64,000 nucleotides of DNA from JAJFKB01 sp965230515 (lineage in GTDB: Bacteria > Pseudomonadota > Gammaproteobacteria > Pseudomonadales > IMCC2047), in assembly GCA_965230515.1 (NCBI GenBank), contig OZ246007.1, forward strand, positions 3,038,001 through 3,102,000, in the 5' to 3' direction. Every line of letters begins with the position of its first letter. The stretch's first letter is position 1. The notes beneath the pieces are model-generated. The model was given only the letters and a program-made list of their open reading frames with translations. It did no database searches and was not told the DNA's origin. Positions 8,351 through 17,253 of the stretch are shown here, one piece after another. A program made the position numbers and the translations under genes.

Positions 8351-11300
8351 TTAAAACTCTTCCCAGTCGGCCGCCTCAGCGACAGAGGCAGAACCGGCGC
8401 CAGCTTGGCGTGGTGTGCTTTTGATGGTGTTTAATGAGGTAATCTGAGCGCTACGAGCTTGCAGACCGCTCCGGTCAGCAGCATGTTCAACCTTAAAAAA
8501 GCTGACTAGTGAGTTCATCTCCTGCGCTTTGTGTAATGACGCCTCACTGGCCGCACAGGTCTGTTCTGCAAGCGCGGCATTCTGCTGGGTGATTTCATCC
8601 ATTTGCATGATCGCTTTGCTCACCTGCCCGATACCGGCAGATTGTTGTTGGGAGGCTACCGCTATTTCAGAAACAATGCTTTCCACCTCTTTCACGCTGG
8701 CAACGATACTTGATAATGTGTCACCGGACTGGTTGACCAGTTTGCCTCCTGTAGTTACTTTTTCGCCACTTTCAGAGATCAGGTCTTTTATTTCTTTAGC
8801 TGCTGTGGCGCTTCTTTGTGCCAGGTTGCGCACTTCTGTGGCAACTACTGCAAATCCTCGGCCCAGTTCTCCGGCACGCGCTGCTTCAACTGAAGCATTG
8901 AGTGCCAACAGGTTAGTCTGGAAGGCAATGTCATCGATGACGCCGATAATTTCATGAATTCTGTTGCTGGAATCAGTAATCTCGCCCATTGCAGTAATTG
9001 CCTGCTTGACCACGTTGCCACCCTGTTCTGCCAGTCCCAGTGCCTGCGTTGCCAGCTGATTGGCTCGTTGCGAATTATCAGCGTTGTTATTGACGGTGCT
9101 GGTAAGTTCTTCCATGCTGGATGCGGTTTCCTCGAGGGTGGCAGCCTGCTCCTCGGTCCGTTGTGACAAATTACTGTTGCCTTCCGTGATCTCTTCGCTG
9201 GAACCGCGGATAAACTCACTGGCGCCTAGTATCTTGCTTACCACTCCCTGAAGTCGGTTGATGGTGACATTGATATTATCCTTGACCTCGCCATAGGTGC
9301 CGGAATAGTCAGTGGTAATGGTTTTGTTCAGATCTCCCTGAGCCATGGCTTCCATCACAATGGAAACGTCCTGGAAACTTTCGGAAATCACTTCAATCAG
9401 TTGATTGACGCCATCGGCCAGTTCCCTGAAGAAACCGGTTTTTCCGGACAGGTCAATACGTTTGTCCAGATCACCAACACGTGCCGACATAATAATCTGT
9501 TCCACTTCTTTTTCTACCGCAACCTCGTCAGTCTTGTCAGTCCATTCCACGGTAACACCCAGACGGTCACCCTGATCACTCAATACCGGATTGGCGATCA
9601 GATCAAAGGTTTTTTCTCCAATTGAGACACGTGTCGAATAAGTCTGCTCGATCTTGGAAACCGGCTGATCCAGATTGTCCGAGCGTTTGTACAGATTATT
9701 AATACTCACGCCACGAAGTCTGGTAGGATCAAATCCGGGAAACTCTTTGCACATCTCCTGTTGAGATTGTTGCATGAGCGCTCTAACGGCGCGATTCAGA
9801 TAGATGATCTTACCTTCGTTGTCGGCCATCATGACGCAGCTATTGGCGTTATCCAGAGCCACCTTGATACGTGCCATCTCGTTTGCGTGCTGCAGGGTGC
9901 TATTAACCTCAAAGCCGAGTTTGATCTGCATGATTTTCAGCGCCCGCATCAGATCGCCGATCTCATCCTTGCCTTTCACATCGATGGTTCGGCGATAATT
10001 GCCTTCTGCCAGATGGTCAAACTCTTCCGAAGTGTTTTTCAGTGCCCTTAGGAGCCCGGTGATGACATAAAAGCCCACGGATAGCGCAATCAGTAGACCA
10101 ATGGCTGAAAATGCAATAAGTCGGTAGAGATTGGCTCGCAGATGATCTGCGCGCTGATCTAGCAGGCCAGCCAATATCGGTGAGACTGCATCATATAGTT
10201 CAAATGTGGTATTGATTGATTGCGTGGCGTCACCAAAAAAGGACGCTGAGTCCTGTTGTGTCAGGTCGGCTTTAAACAGATCGTCAACTGCGCTTGTATA
10301 GGCCGCCAGCTTTTTTTGTACCGAAGTACCCTGGGTACTTAGCTCGGCCTTAAGCTCCGGGTTCGCTGAAAAGCTGCTTTTAAGCGCATAGGCCAACCCA
10401 TCGGTAGCAATTGAAGTATACACGCTTAGCCTAGTGAGTTTGCTCTTTAACTCTGGAGACATTGTTTGTTCCTGGATTGCTTCTGTACCCAGCGCACGTA
10501 TCAGTCCCATCTTGTCAGTTAAAACCGGAATTCGATTTACCAGAAGGTCCATCAGGTAATAGCTGTCCAGATCGGGGTCCAAAGTCAGGTTTGAAACGTC
10601 GGCAATACCGGTTACAAACAGTCTGATATCTTCCATTATTGCTGAGTGTCGGGTCACACTTTCGTTGACAGAAAGGTTCTGGTTTTGTTGTTTCAGGTTA
10701 CTCCAGTCGGCTTTTAGTTGTTTTAATGTCGACGAGGTGTTCAGTGCTTCCCCATAATCTACATCAAGTTTGCTAATGGCGTTAAAATTTTGTTCAATTT
10801 CCGTTTGCTTGGCTTTAAGTTGACCTGCAAACTCACTTTTTCCCGAGAGTAGTCCGGCTGATAATCCCCTGTGTTCGGGCAGGTTCTGCAATAGCTTTCT
10901 TACGGCAGCGAGATATTCCACACCCTGTAGTTCTTTCTCTGCAAAGCGAATATCCTCATTTGAGAGTTTAATGGCGCTGGTGATAGCGGCGCAGGCGATA
11001 ATGATCAAGGTGATGGCGGCAATGGTCAGTTTTTGCCATATCTTTATACCGCGAAAAAGATTGATTCGGCTCCACCAACTTTTAACAGGAGAGTGGCCAC
11101 TGTTTAGTTGTTGGTAGAGAGCCTCGCCCGCCTCAATTTGCTCGGAAGTGGGGCACATTCCCACCGACATGAACTCTTTGTGACCGTCCTCTGCAGTAAT
11201 GGGTGTGATGTTCGAATAGACCCAGTAATAGTCCCCATTTTTACTCAGGTTTTTAATCATCCCTGACCAGGGTGCTCCTGAATTCAGGGTGTCCCACAAA

Positions 11301-11503
11301 TCTTTATGAATTTCAGCAGGTGTGTCCGGGTGGCGAATAACATTGTGTTTTTTACCGACCAACTCCTGCTCGCTGTACCCACTGATGTCGACAAAATCGG
11401 AATCGACATAGGTGGTTGTACCTTCCAGGTCGGTACGCGATACCAGCATGGTACCTTCAGCAAAAGTAATATGGTTACCCTTTAGAGATGGGTGTTTTTT
11501 CAT
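8351..11503 (-). CDS. Large PAS-containing methyl-accepting chemotaxis protein with CheR-tether end
   Basis: Chemoreceptor of 1050 aa. An Aer-like cytoplasmic PAS domain (about 10-120; TYVDSDFVDISGYSEQEL, NVIRHPDTP, GDYYWVYSNITPI) precedes a transmembrane helix (about 157-178). A large sensing region (about 180-460, with LPEHRGLSAGLLSG) follows, then a second transmembrane helix (about 465-490), a HAMP domain, a second PAS, a further HAMP-like segment and the MCP signalling domain, whose hairpin tip reads IDDIAFQTNLLALNASVEAA. The last five residues are DWEEF, a close match to the NWETF/NWEEF pentapeptide that tethers CheR and CheB. Two PAS modules suggest combined redox/energy and ligand sensing; the signal is unknown. 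No che genes are nearby. Confidence 0.93.
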   Translation of the reverse strand: MKKHPSLKGNHITFAEGTMLVSRTDLEGTTTYVDSDFVDISGYSEQELVGKKHNVIRHPDTPAEIHKDLWDTLNSGAPWSGMIKNLSKNGDYYWVYSNITPITAEDGHKEFMSVGMCPTSEQIEAGEALYQQLNSGHSPVKSWWSRINLFRGIKIWQKLTIAAITLIIIACAAITSAIKLSNEDIRFAEKELQGVEYLAAVRKLLQNLPEHRGLSAGLLSGKSEFAGQLKAKQTEIEQNFNAISKLDVDYGEALNTSSTLKQLKADWSNLKQQNQNLSVNESVTRHSAIMEDIRLFVTGIADVSNLTLDPDLDSYYLMDLLVNRIPVLTDKMGLIRALGTEAIQEQTMSPELKSKLTRLSVYTSIATDGLAYALKSSFSANPELKAELSTQGTSVQKKLAAYTSAVDDLFKADLTQQDSASFFGDATQSINTTFELYDAVSPILAGLLDQRADHLRANLYRLIAFSAIGLLIALSVGFYVITGLLRALKNTSEEFDHLAEGNYRRTIDVKGKDEIGDLMRALKIMQIKLGFEVNSTLQHANEMARIKVALDNANSCVMMADNEGKIIYLNRAVRALMQQSQQEMCKEFPGFDPTRLRGVSINNLYKRSDNLDQPVSKIEQTYSTRVSIGEKTFDLIANPVLSDQGDRLGVTVEWTDKTDEVAVEKEVEQIIMSARVGDLDKRIDLSGKTGFFRELADGVNQLIEVISESFQDVSIVMEAMAQGDLNKTITTDYSGTYGEVKDNINVTINRLQGVVSKILGASEFIRGSSEEITEGNSNLSQRTEEQAATLEETASSMEELTSTVNNNADNSQRANQLATQALGLAEQGGNVVKQAITAMGEITDSSNRIHEIIGVIDDIAFQTNLLALNASVEAARAGELGRGFAVVATEVRNLAQRSATAAKEIKDLISESGEKVTTGGKLVNQSGDTLSSIVASVKEVESIVSEIAVASQQQSAGIGQVSKAIMQMDEITQQNAALAEQTCAASEASLHKAQEMNSLVSFFKVEHAADRSGLQARSAQITSLNTIKSTPRQAGAGSASVAEAADWEEF

Positions 11504-12150
11504 CTTCTATGCTCCTCCCCAAGAACCTAAAAAGACTGGTCATTTATAGATTAAATTTTTAAAGTGAAAAATATCAGCAGACGAACTAATTCAGATTGTT
11601 ATTTTTTTCTAACAGTCTGCGGGTTATTGCATTGCTTAGGATGGCGTTTTTTGTTGCTATAGGTATCAGTTTTCACGTAAGCCAAAGCAGTTATTTCGTT
11701 GTCTCTATTCGGTGATAGAGACAGATTATTGCGAATCTTTCGGTTGATTTTTTCGAAACAATTTTTATTTGGTACTAACTGGTTGACGCTGATTGTTTGC
11801 CTGAGCGTATGAGAAAATAGGTTGAGCGGAAAGTAGAACAATTGACGAAATAATTTGGTGATAGACATGGTTATCATTGTTTCTTCAAACTCGCAGTAAA
11901 AGTGATCGGTATCTCTATTCCTCCTTGAATGGTTGGAGCTGACAACTCGCTGGCTCCCTATATAAGCAAAATTTTACGATGTAATTTAAAGATAGTTGAG
12001 TTGAGTGATTCTGCAAGCCGATATCCGCTCGATAGAATATCGATTGACAGGAGAGCGTCGCGAGTGTTTTTTATGGTGCTGCTATCGGAGGGCTAGAGTA
12101 TGACCGAAGATCGATCAAGTTACGGGAAACTAGGTAAAACTGAGGAAAGA
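11504..12150. other. Gene-poor AT-rich stretch
   Basis: About 650 bases without a supportable gene. A minus-strand frame of 92 codons (11599-11877) has a plausible ATG but a product rich in Asn, Lys and Arg without family resemblance or a clear ribosome binding site, so it is left uncalled. The promoter of the chemoreceptor should lie in the first 150 bases; no convincing sigma28 or sigma70 pair was found. Confidence 0.35.
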
Positions 12151-12182
12151 CTCTGGCTTAAAATATTTTCTTTAAGCCAGAG
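12151..12182 (-). terminator. Rho-independent terminator of the second TonB receptor gene
   Basis: A perfect 12-bp stem, CTCTGGCTTAAA (12151-12162) with TTTAAGCCAGAG (12171-12182), and an 8-base loop begins 18 bases beyond the stop codon. On the minus strand it is followed by TCTTTCCT, a modest U-rich tail. Confidence 0.7.
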
Positions 12183-12199
12183 TTCGATATCAGAGTTGC

Positions 12200-14695
12200 C
12201 TAGAATTTAAACGACATTTTCGCGTAGTAAAATGAACCATTAAAGCCATAGGGAACAGCGCGAAGGTGATGATTAAAGCCACCGCCGCTGATTATCTTCA
12301 ACACCTCGTCGTTGCCAAGTTTATCGGGGCGCTCGTCAAAAATATTATTGCCTCCGACAGAAAGCTGTAGATTCTCTGTGATGTCGTAGGCCAGGTTAAG
12401 ATCCACCAGCACGTTTGATTCAACCTTTGAAGTGGGACGAGTTCCCGGGATACCTATATGGTTTTGTGCGAAGAAGTCGATTTCAGTTTCTCCAAAGTAG
12501 TTGAATCGCACAACTGCAGACAAAGTTTCATTGGCCCAATTAAAACTGAGAACGCCATGTTTGTTGGGCTGTCCGCCGGTTATTGAGGACCTTGTTACCG
12601 GAGAGAGTACTTGATTGATAGAGGTTCCCGGGGGGGCATTCAATGCTTCAATATCGGTATCGTTGAGATTCGCCGCCAAAGTTATATCCATGACACCGCC
12701 TGCCATTTCGGTGTTGTAGGTAATAATTAGATCGACACCTTCTGTATTGGTATCGACCGCATTGGAGAAAAAGCTGATTCCATTCACTCCAGCAGCTATC
12801 AGAGCATTCTCTGCGGCAGTGTTGCCCGCGACATCGGCTGCTGTAATCAGACTGCCCAATACAATCCGGTCATCGATATCGATGGTGTAGTAATCCAGAG
12901 TGATGGTGATGTTGTCTGTAGGCTTGACCACCAATCCTGCACTGAAACTCTGTGAAGTTTCGATCTCCAGTCCAGATACGCCGACGGCGGTCGGGAATGC
13001 AGTTCCAGCACCAGCGGTAAAGGAACGCTCCAAAACACCGGTATTGCTGATATTCGTCTGATAGGCCTGATATGCACTTTGCTGTAGTGCGGGTGCTCGG
13101 AACCCGGTTGCAATAGCCCCTCTAAGGGCAAAGGTATCGTTAAAATCAATACGGGTGGATAGCTTCCCGGTCAGCTCATCTCCAGCGATTTCATAATCCT
13201 CATAGCGGGTTGCAAAGGCTAGCAGCCAGTTTTCAGTAAGGTTTCTTTCAAAGTCAGCATAAATGGCGTAACTGTCTCGGGAAGCACTACCGGCTGCATC
13301 CGGTTGGACCCCGGTAAACGCCTGAAAACCACAACCGGCAAATTGAGTGGTGTCCATTACTGAGGGGAATGAAGTGGTGGCATTGGGATCTGTACCGCAG
13401 GACCAGGACTCGAGAACTCCCGCGTTAATCTCGTAAGACTCATCACGGTATTCAGCACCAATGGCGATATAAAGGGGTTCTGATCCTATTTCAATCGAGC
13501 CGGAGAAATCGATATTGTAGGTGGTCTGGTCAAAACCGTAGCCACCGGAGTACCCGGAACTGGGTCCAGAGTTGGCGGCAATATCGGCATCAGATGCGCC
13601 CGGATTATTGAACAGGTACTCGGCGGCGATGGACGCGTTGATGGTGTTTCTGGAAGTGAAGTCATAACTATTTTCGCCGTAGACGACAGAAGCGTCCATG
13701 CTCCAATCTTCATTGAGTTCCTGCCGATAACCGATTGCAAAGGAGTAGTCATCGGCTTCATTATCAATGTTTGGCAGAAATCCGTCAGGGAATACCTGAG
13801 GTACATTTTGTACCGCTGAAGTTGCTCGCCGGCGGAATCCATAGCCTAAAGCTGTGCGGTTTGAATAGCCGCCAAAGGCGTAAAGCTCTCCCTGCCCTAG
13901 CGGAATCATGGCGTTAAAGAAAATGGACTCAAATTCCCCAGAAGCATCGCCTTGGAACCAGCCGTTGTTGGCTCGATTAGTTTCATCAAAATCACGATAT
14001 TCCAGGGAAAGATTAATAAATCCTCCATCATCTCCAATTTCAACACCACCATTCAAACCAACGGTTAAGGTGTCGCCATCCCCTTCGCCATTTTGTCCCC
14101 ATTGCATAAAGCCGGTCACCTGGTCGGTGGTGTCCTTTAACTGAAGGTTGATGACACCGGCAATCGCGTCTGAACCGTACTGGGCTGCAGCGCCATCTCG
14201 AAGCACTTCCACCGCTTTAAGTGCTGTAATTGGAATAGCGTTCATATCCGTACCGGCCGAGCCTCCGCCAACAGTGCCACTGTTCTGGAATATAGATTGT
14301 GTGTGGCGACGTTTGCCGTTAATCAACACCAGTGTCTGGTCCGGTTGCAAGCCGCGTAGCGTCGCCGGACGAAAAAGGTCGCTGCCATCGGAAACCTGGG
14401 TTCGCGTAAAGTTAAAGGAGGGGGCCATGGTTTGTAATGACTGCCCTAATTCGGTGAAGCCGTTCTTAGTCAGCTCATCGCTGGCAATTACATCAATAGG
14501 TGTGGCAGATTCAGCGGCTGTGCGTCCGGCGACACGGCTACCGATGGTGACAACCTCTTCAATGGTTTCCGCAAAAACTGGTACGGAAATAGTTGTCGTT
14601 AGCGCTGCTGCTATGGCACTCGCTAGTGCCAATGGCTTCTTTCTAAAGGTTGTTCTGCGCAATAATGAGTGTATTGAATCTTGTCTGGTTTTCAT
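12200..14695 (-). CDS. TonB-dependent receptor (large, sulfatase-linked)
   Basis: Outer-membrane transporter of 831 aa. The signal peptide ends near VPVFAE, followed by the TonB-box-like IEEVVTIGSR. The plug domain has SFNFTRTQVSDGSDLFRPATLRGLQPDQTLVLINGKRRH and VEVLRDGAAAQYGSDAIAGVIN. The barrel ends in an aromatic Phe (MSFKF). The RGL-x-PDQTLVLINGKRRH plug is typical of TonB receptors for carbohydrates, aromatic compounds or other organics rather than siderophores. It is the last of four minus-strand genes (sulfatase, NSS symporter, FGE-like protein, receptor), so it probably imports the organic substrate that the sulfatase acts on; this is inference from context. Confidence 0.92.
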   Translation of the reverse strand: MKTRQDSIHSLLRRTTFRKKPLALASAIAAALTTTISVPVFAETIEEVVTIGSRVAGRTAAESATPIDVIASDELTKNGFTELGQSLQTMAPSFNFTRTQVSDGSDLFRPATLRGLQPDQTLVLINGKRRHTQSIFQNSGTVGGGSAGTDMNAIPITALKAVEVLRDGAAAQYGSDAIAGVINLQLKDTTDQVTGFMQWGQNGEGDGDTLTVGLNGGVEIGDDGGFINLSLEYRDFDETNRANNGWFQGDASGEFESIFFNAMIPLGQGELYAFGGYSNRTALGYGFRRRATSAVQNVPQVFPDGFLPNIDNEADDYSFAIGYRQELNEDWSMDASVVYGENSYDFTSRNTINASIAAEYLFNNPGASDADIAANSGPSSGYSGGYGFDQTTYNIDFSGSIEIGSEPLYIAIGAEYRDESYEINAGVLESWSCGTDPNATTSFPSVMDTTQFAGCGFQAFTGVQPDAAGSASRDSYAIYADFERNLTENWLLAFATRYEDYEIAGDELTGKLSTRIDFNDTFALRGAIATGFRAPALQQSAYQAYQTNISNTGVLERSFTAGAGTAFPTAVGVSGLEIETSQSFSAGLVVKPTDNITITLDYYTIDIDDRIVLGSLITAADVAGNTAAENALIAAGVNGISFFSNAVDTNTEGVDLIITYNTEMAGGVMDITLAANLNDTDIEALNAPPGTSINQVLSPVTRSSITGGQPNKHGVLSFNWANETLSAVVRFNYFGETEIDFFAQNHIGIPGTRPTSKVESNVLVDLNLAYDITENLQLSVGGNNIFDERPDKLGNDEVLKIISGGGFNHHLRAVPYGFNGSFYYAKMSFKF

Positions 14696-14762
14696 CTGAA
14701 ATCCCTCTGCTGCTGGTTATTGTAATATTCATTCAACCCACTATGAGTTGAATGGTTTGTAA

Positions 14763-15638
14763 TTAGTTTGATGGATTCACAAGGTTGAGTGCGACTCGAA
14801 AGCCGAGACCGTTGAGTGCGTTAGTATCAGAACGGTCGGACTGGCGACGATTAGCTGATCGCATATTCCAGGCGTCGTCATGCCATCCACCACCACGTAT
14901 GACGCGAGATTTACATTCACCGTCAGTACGGGCGCTGCCGTCTGTGGGCGCACCTTCGTAAGTTGGGTGATAGCAATCCTCAACGACCTCCCAGAGGTTG
15001 CCTAACATATCAAAGACACCGAATTGATTGGACGCGTAGGTGCCTACCGGGTCAGAACCTCTTTTCCATCGGCTTAGACAGTCAGTGCAGTTTGCATGGT
15101 CTTTGCCAATCTCATTTCCCCAGTGAAATTTGGTTTGTGTGCCAGCGCGAGCCACATATTCGAATTCGGCTTCAGAGATAAGGCGGTAGTTTTCGCCTGT
15201 TTTTTTATTGAGCCATTTGACGTAAGCGAAAGCTTCTCGGTGGTAAACGTGGATGACGGGCCGACGTCCTTTTCCCCAAACGCTATTTGCCGTGTAGGGA
15301 ACGGCCGGGCAGGCTTGGTCTGCCACACAGGCTTCCCATTCGTTCCAGGTAACTTCATATTTTCCGACAGCAAAGTTATGTTTGAATGTGACTTTGTGGA
15401 TGAATTGTTCATCAGGGTCGCCTGCACCTTGAATATCTCCCATCATGAAGCTACCCTTGGGTATAACAATCATCTCAGGACAATTGTCACAATCTTTAAA
15501 GCTCTCTCCTACGGCGTTGCGTTGTGTTGAGTCGGATTCAATCTCTTGATGTGCATAGATTGCGTTGAACGGGTATTGAGTTACACCGAAAATAAATAGC
15601 AGTCGAGCGGCCACTGATAACGCCTTTAGTTTCATCAT
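14763..15638 (-). CDS. Exported FGE-like (SUMF1-fold) protein lacking the catalytic cysteines
   Basis: Protein of 291 aa of the formylglycine-generating-enzyme/sulfatase-modifying-factor fold, with an N-terminal export signal (about 1-30). The FGE-sulfatase domain spans about residues 45-285: MIVIPKGSFMMGD, FAVGKYEVTWNEWEAC, RPVIHVYHREAFAYVKWL, YRLISEAEFEYVARAGT, FGVFDMLGNLWEVVED and VIRGGGWHDDAWNMRSANRR. In true FGEs two cysteines sit just after the GG(S/G)W/F motif and before RxxxR; here those places hold Asp, Ala and Asn, so it probably cannot oxidise Cys to formylglycine. It may instead be a binding or structural member of the family. The start at 15638 follows AGGGA; an upstream in-frame ATG adds six residues. 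Confidence 0.85.
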   Translation of the reverse strand: MMKLKALSVAARLLFIFGVTQYPFNAIYAHQEIESDSTQRNAVGESFKDCDNCPEMIVIPKGSFMMGDIQGAGDPDEQFIHKVTFKHNFAVGKYEVTWNEWEACVADQACPAVPYTANSVWGKGRRPVIHVYHREAFAYVKWLNKKTGENYRLISEAEFEYVARAGTQTKFHWGNEIGKDHANCTDCLSRWKRGSDPVGTYASNQFGVFDMLGNLWEVVEDCYHPTYEGAPTDGSARTDGECKSRVIRGGGWHDDAWNMRSANRRQSDRSDTNALNGLGFRVALNLVNPSN

Positions 15639-15752
15639 TGTCCCTTTTTCTCTCATCTTTATATCGTTCTATGGCATAGCAGCACATTGAGCGAGTTATG
15701 TTGATACTCCTTCTACGAGGAGTATTGAATTCTTGATTAGTCTAATAAAAAC

Positions 15753-15774
15753 ATTTGGTTTTAAGGCGCCAAAT
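15753..15774. promoter_or_regulatory. Inverted ATTTGG/CCAAAT pair including GCGCCAAAT
   Basis: ATTTGG (15753-15758) and CCAAAT (15769-15774) form an inverted pair upstream of the FGE-like gene; the right half reads GCGCCAAAT. The same core recurs at 19085-19097, 22460-22469 and 22481-22490, so this may be one operator of a shared regulator. Confidence 0.3.
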
Positions 15775-15790
15775 AGTATTCTCATGATGA

Positions 15791-15833
15791 CAGTCCGCTT
15801 GGTTGTTATACCCTAATGGGTTAGGGCGGACTG
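15791..15833 (-). terminator. Hairpin directly after the symporter gene
   Basis: CAGTCCGC (15791-15798) pairs with GCGGACTG (15826-15833), and an inner CCCTAA/TTAGGG stem (15811-15826) is nested inside. It starts three bases past the symporter stop codon. No U-tract follows, so it may be a Rho-dependent or processing hairpin. Confidence 0.45.
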
Positions 15834-15835
15834 CA

Positions 15836-17200
15836 TTATCCAAAAAGACCTAAAAGGAACAGCGTTGTAATGATGAGGGGGGCGATGTACTTGACTGAAA
15901 TCAGCCAGTACTGATAGGCCCAATGCTCTTTTGTGAGCTCCAGTTCTTCGGTGCGGATGGAGTTTTTAACTTTCCAGCCAACAAACAAGACAAGCATTAG
16001 TGCGCCTAGTGGCATCATGACATTGCCGATCAAATAGTCGATCAGGTCAAAGGGGGTCTTATTGGCGAAGGTTTCAAACTGACCTAGCAGATAGAGGTCA
16101 GACCAGATAGAAAATGAAAACACGGTTGCCAGGCCGGTTAACCACACCAGTAAACAAATCACTGCCAGGGAAAGTGGGCGTTTAATATTCTTGCTTTGTT
16201 CGGCCCAAGCCACGATAGGTTCAAGAAAGCCGATGGATGTTGTAAGTGCTGCAAACACGAGCAATACGAAGAACAATGTACCAAAGAAGACTCCCCCTAG
16301 CATATGCGCAAATGAGAGCGAAAGTGAGACAAATACCAATCCAGGACCTTCCGAGGCATCAAGTCCGTAACCAAAGACGATTGGAAAAATTGCAAAGCCG
16401 GCAATCAAGGCGACCATAGTATCTGCAATGGCAATAATCGCTGCGGAACGAGGTATGTTAATGCTCTTTGGCAAATAGGCGCCATAGGTCATCATTGCAC
16501 CCAGACCAACGCTTAATGAAAACAGTGCTTGGCCAATAGCGGCCATAATAGTCTGTGGTGTTAGCTTGCTGAAATCTGGCGTAAACAGGTATTTAGCCGC
16601 GCCGATAAAGTCGCCGGCGATGGCTGCGTAAATTACGAATATCATAAGCATGAGAAACAGTGCGGGCATTAAAAAGCTAACGGCACGCTCAATTCCCTTG
16701 TTTACACCAGCAACCAGAATCAGGCTGGTCATTAGAATAAACAGTGCTTGCCAAATAGCCACTTCGACCGGGTTTGCCAGTAATTCATTGTATACTTGTT
16801 TGACCTGTGTAACGTCTAGTCCAGCCAAGGTGCCTACGGCGGTTTTAGGAATATAGGCGAGTGCCCATCCAGCAATGACGCTGTAGAAGGACATGATTAA
16901 AAATGCAGCAAAAAGACCCCAATAGCCAAAAACGCGCCAGTGTTTACTGGCGTTGGATTTTTTTGCTACCGCTTGCATGGATCCAGGGGGGCTGAGCTGA
17001 CCGTGGCGTCCGACGAGTATTTCAGACATTAGTACGGGAATGGCGATTGCGAACAGTGCGGCCAAATAAATCAGCACGAAAGCGCCACCACCATTGGAGC
17101 CCGTCATATATGGAAATTTCCAAATGTTGCCTAGCCCCACTGCAGAACCAACAGCAGCAAAAATAAAACTCAATCGAGTCGACCAGTTGGGATGTTGCAT
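15836..17200 (-). CDS. Sodium-dependent transporter of the NSS (SNF) family
   Basis: Inner-membrane sodium symporter of 454 aa with about 11-12 transmembrane helices. It opens with the family signature RLSFIFAAVGSAVGLGNIWKFPYMTGSNGGGAFVLIY-type sequence, in which the unwound TM1 (AVGSAVGLGN) contributes to the sodium and substrate sites. Family members import amino acids, amines or related small solutes. AAGGAAACAAAG before the ATG is a good ribosome binding site. It lies 53 bases downstream of the sulfatase gene with a small hairpin between, and upstream of the FGE-like and TonB receptor genes. The cargo is unknown; a desulfated amino compound would fit the context. Confidence 0.93.
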   Translation of the reverse strand: MQHPNWSTRLSFIFAAVGSAVGLGNIWKFPYMTGSNGGGAFVLIYLAALFAIAIPVLMSEILVGRHGQLSPPGSMQAVAKKSNASKHWRVFGYWGLFAAFLIMSFYSVIAGWALAYIPKTAVGTLAGLDVTQVKQVYNELLANPVEVAIWQALFILMTSLILVAGVNKGIERAVSFLMPALFLMLMIFVIYAAIAGDFIGAAKYLFTPDFSKLTPQTIMAAIGQALFSLSVGLGAMMTYGAYLPKSINIPRSAAIIAIADTMVALIAGFAIFPIVFGYGLDASEGPGLVFVSLSLSFAHMLGGVFFGTLFFVLLVFAALTTSIGFLEPIVAWAEQSKNIKRPLSLAVICLLVWLTGLATVFSFSIWSDLYLLGQFETFANKTPFDLIDYLIGNVMMPLGALMLVLFVGWKVKNSIRTEELELTKEHWAYQYWLISVKYIAPLIITTLFLLGLFG

Positions 17201-17219
17201 CTTTGTTTCCTTAAGATTG

Positions 17220-17235
17220 GCCTATGCTCATAGGC
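17220..17235. other. Small hairpin between sulfatase and symporter genes
   Basis: GCCTAT and ATAGGC (17220-17235) can pair around a 4-base loop in the 53-base gap between two same-strand genes; a possible mRNA processing or attenuation element. Confidence 0.3.
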
Positions 17236-17253
17236 TTACTGAGTAACGGTTTT

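Noticed and set aside
11599..11877. 92-codon minus-strand reading frame in the AT-rich gap
   Set aside because: Asn/Lys/Arg-rich product without motifs and without a clear ribosome binding site; described in the gap entry only.
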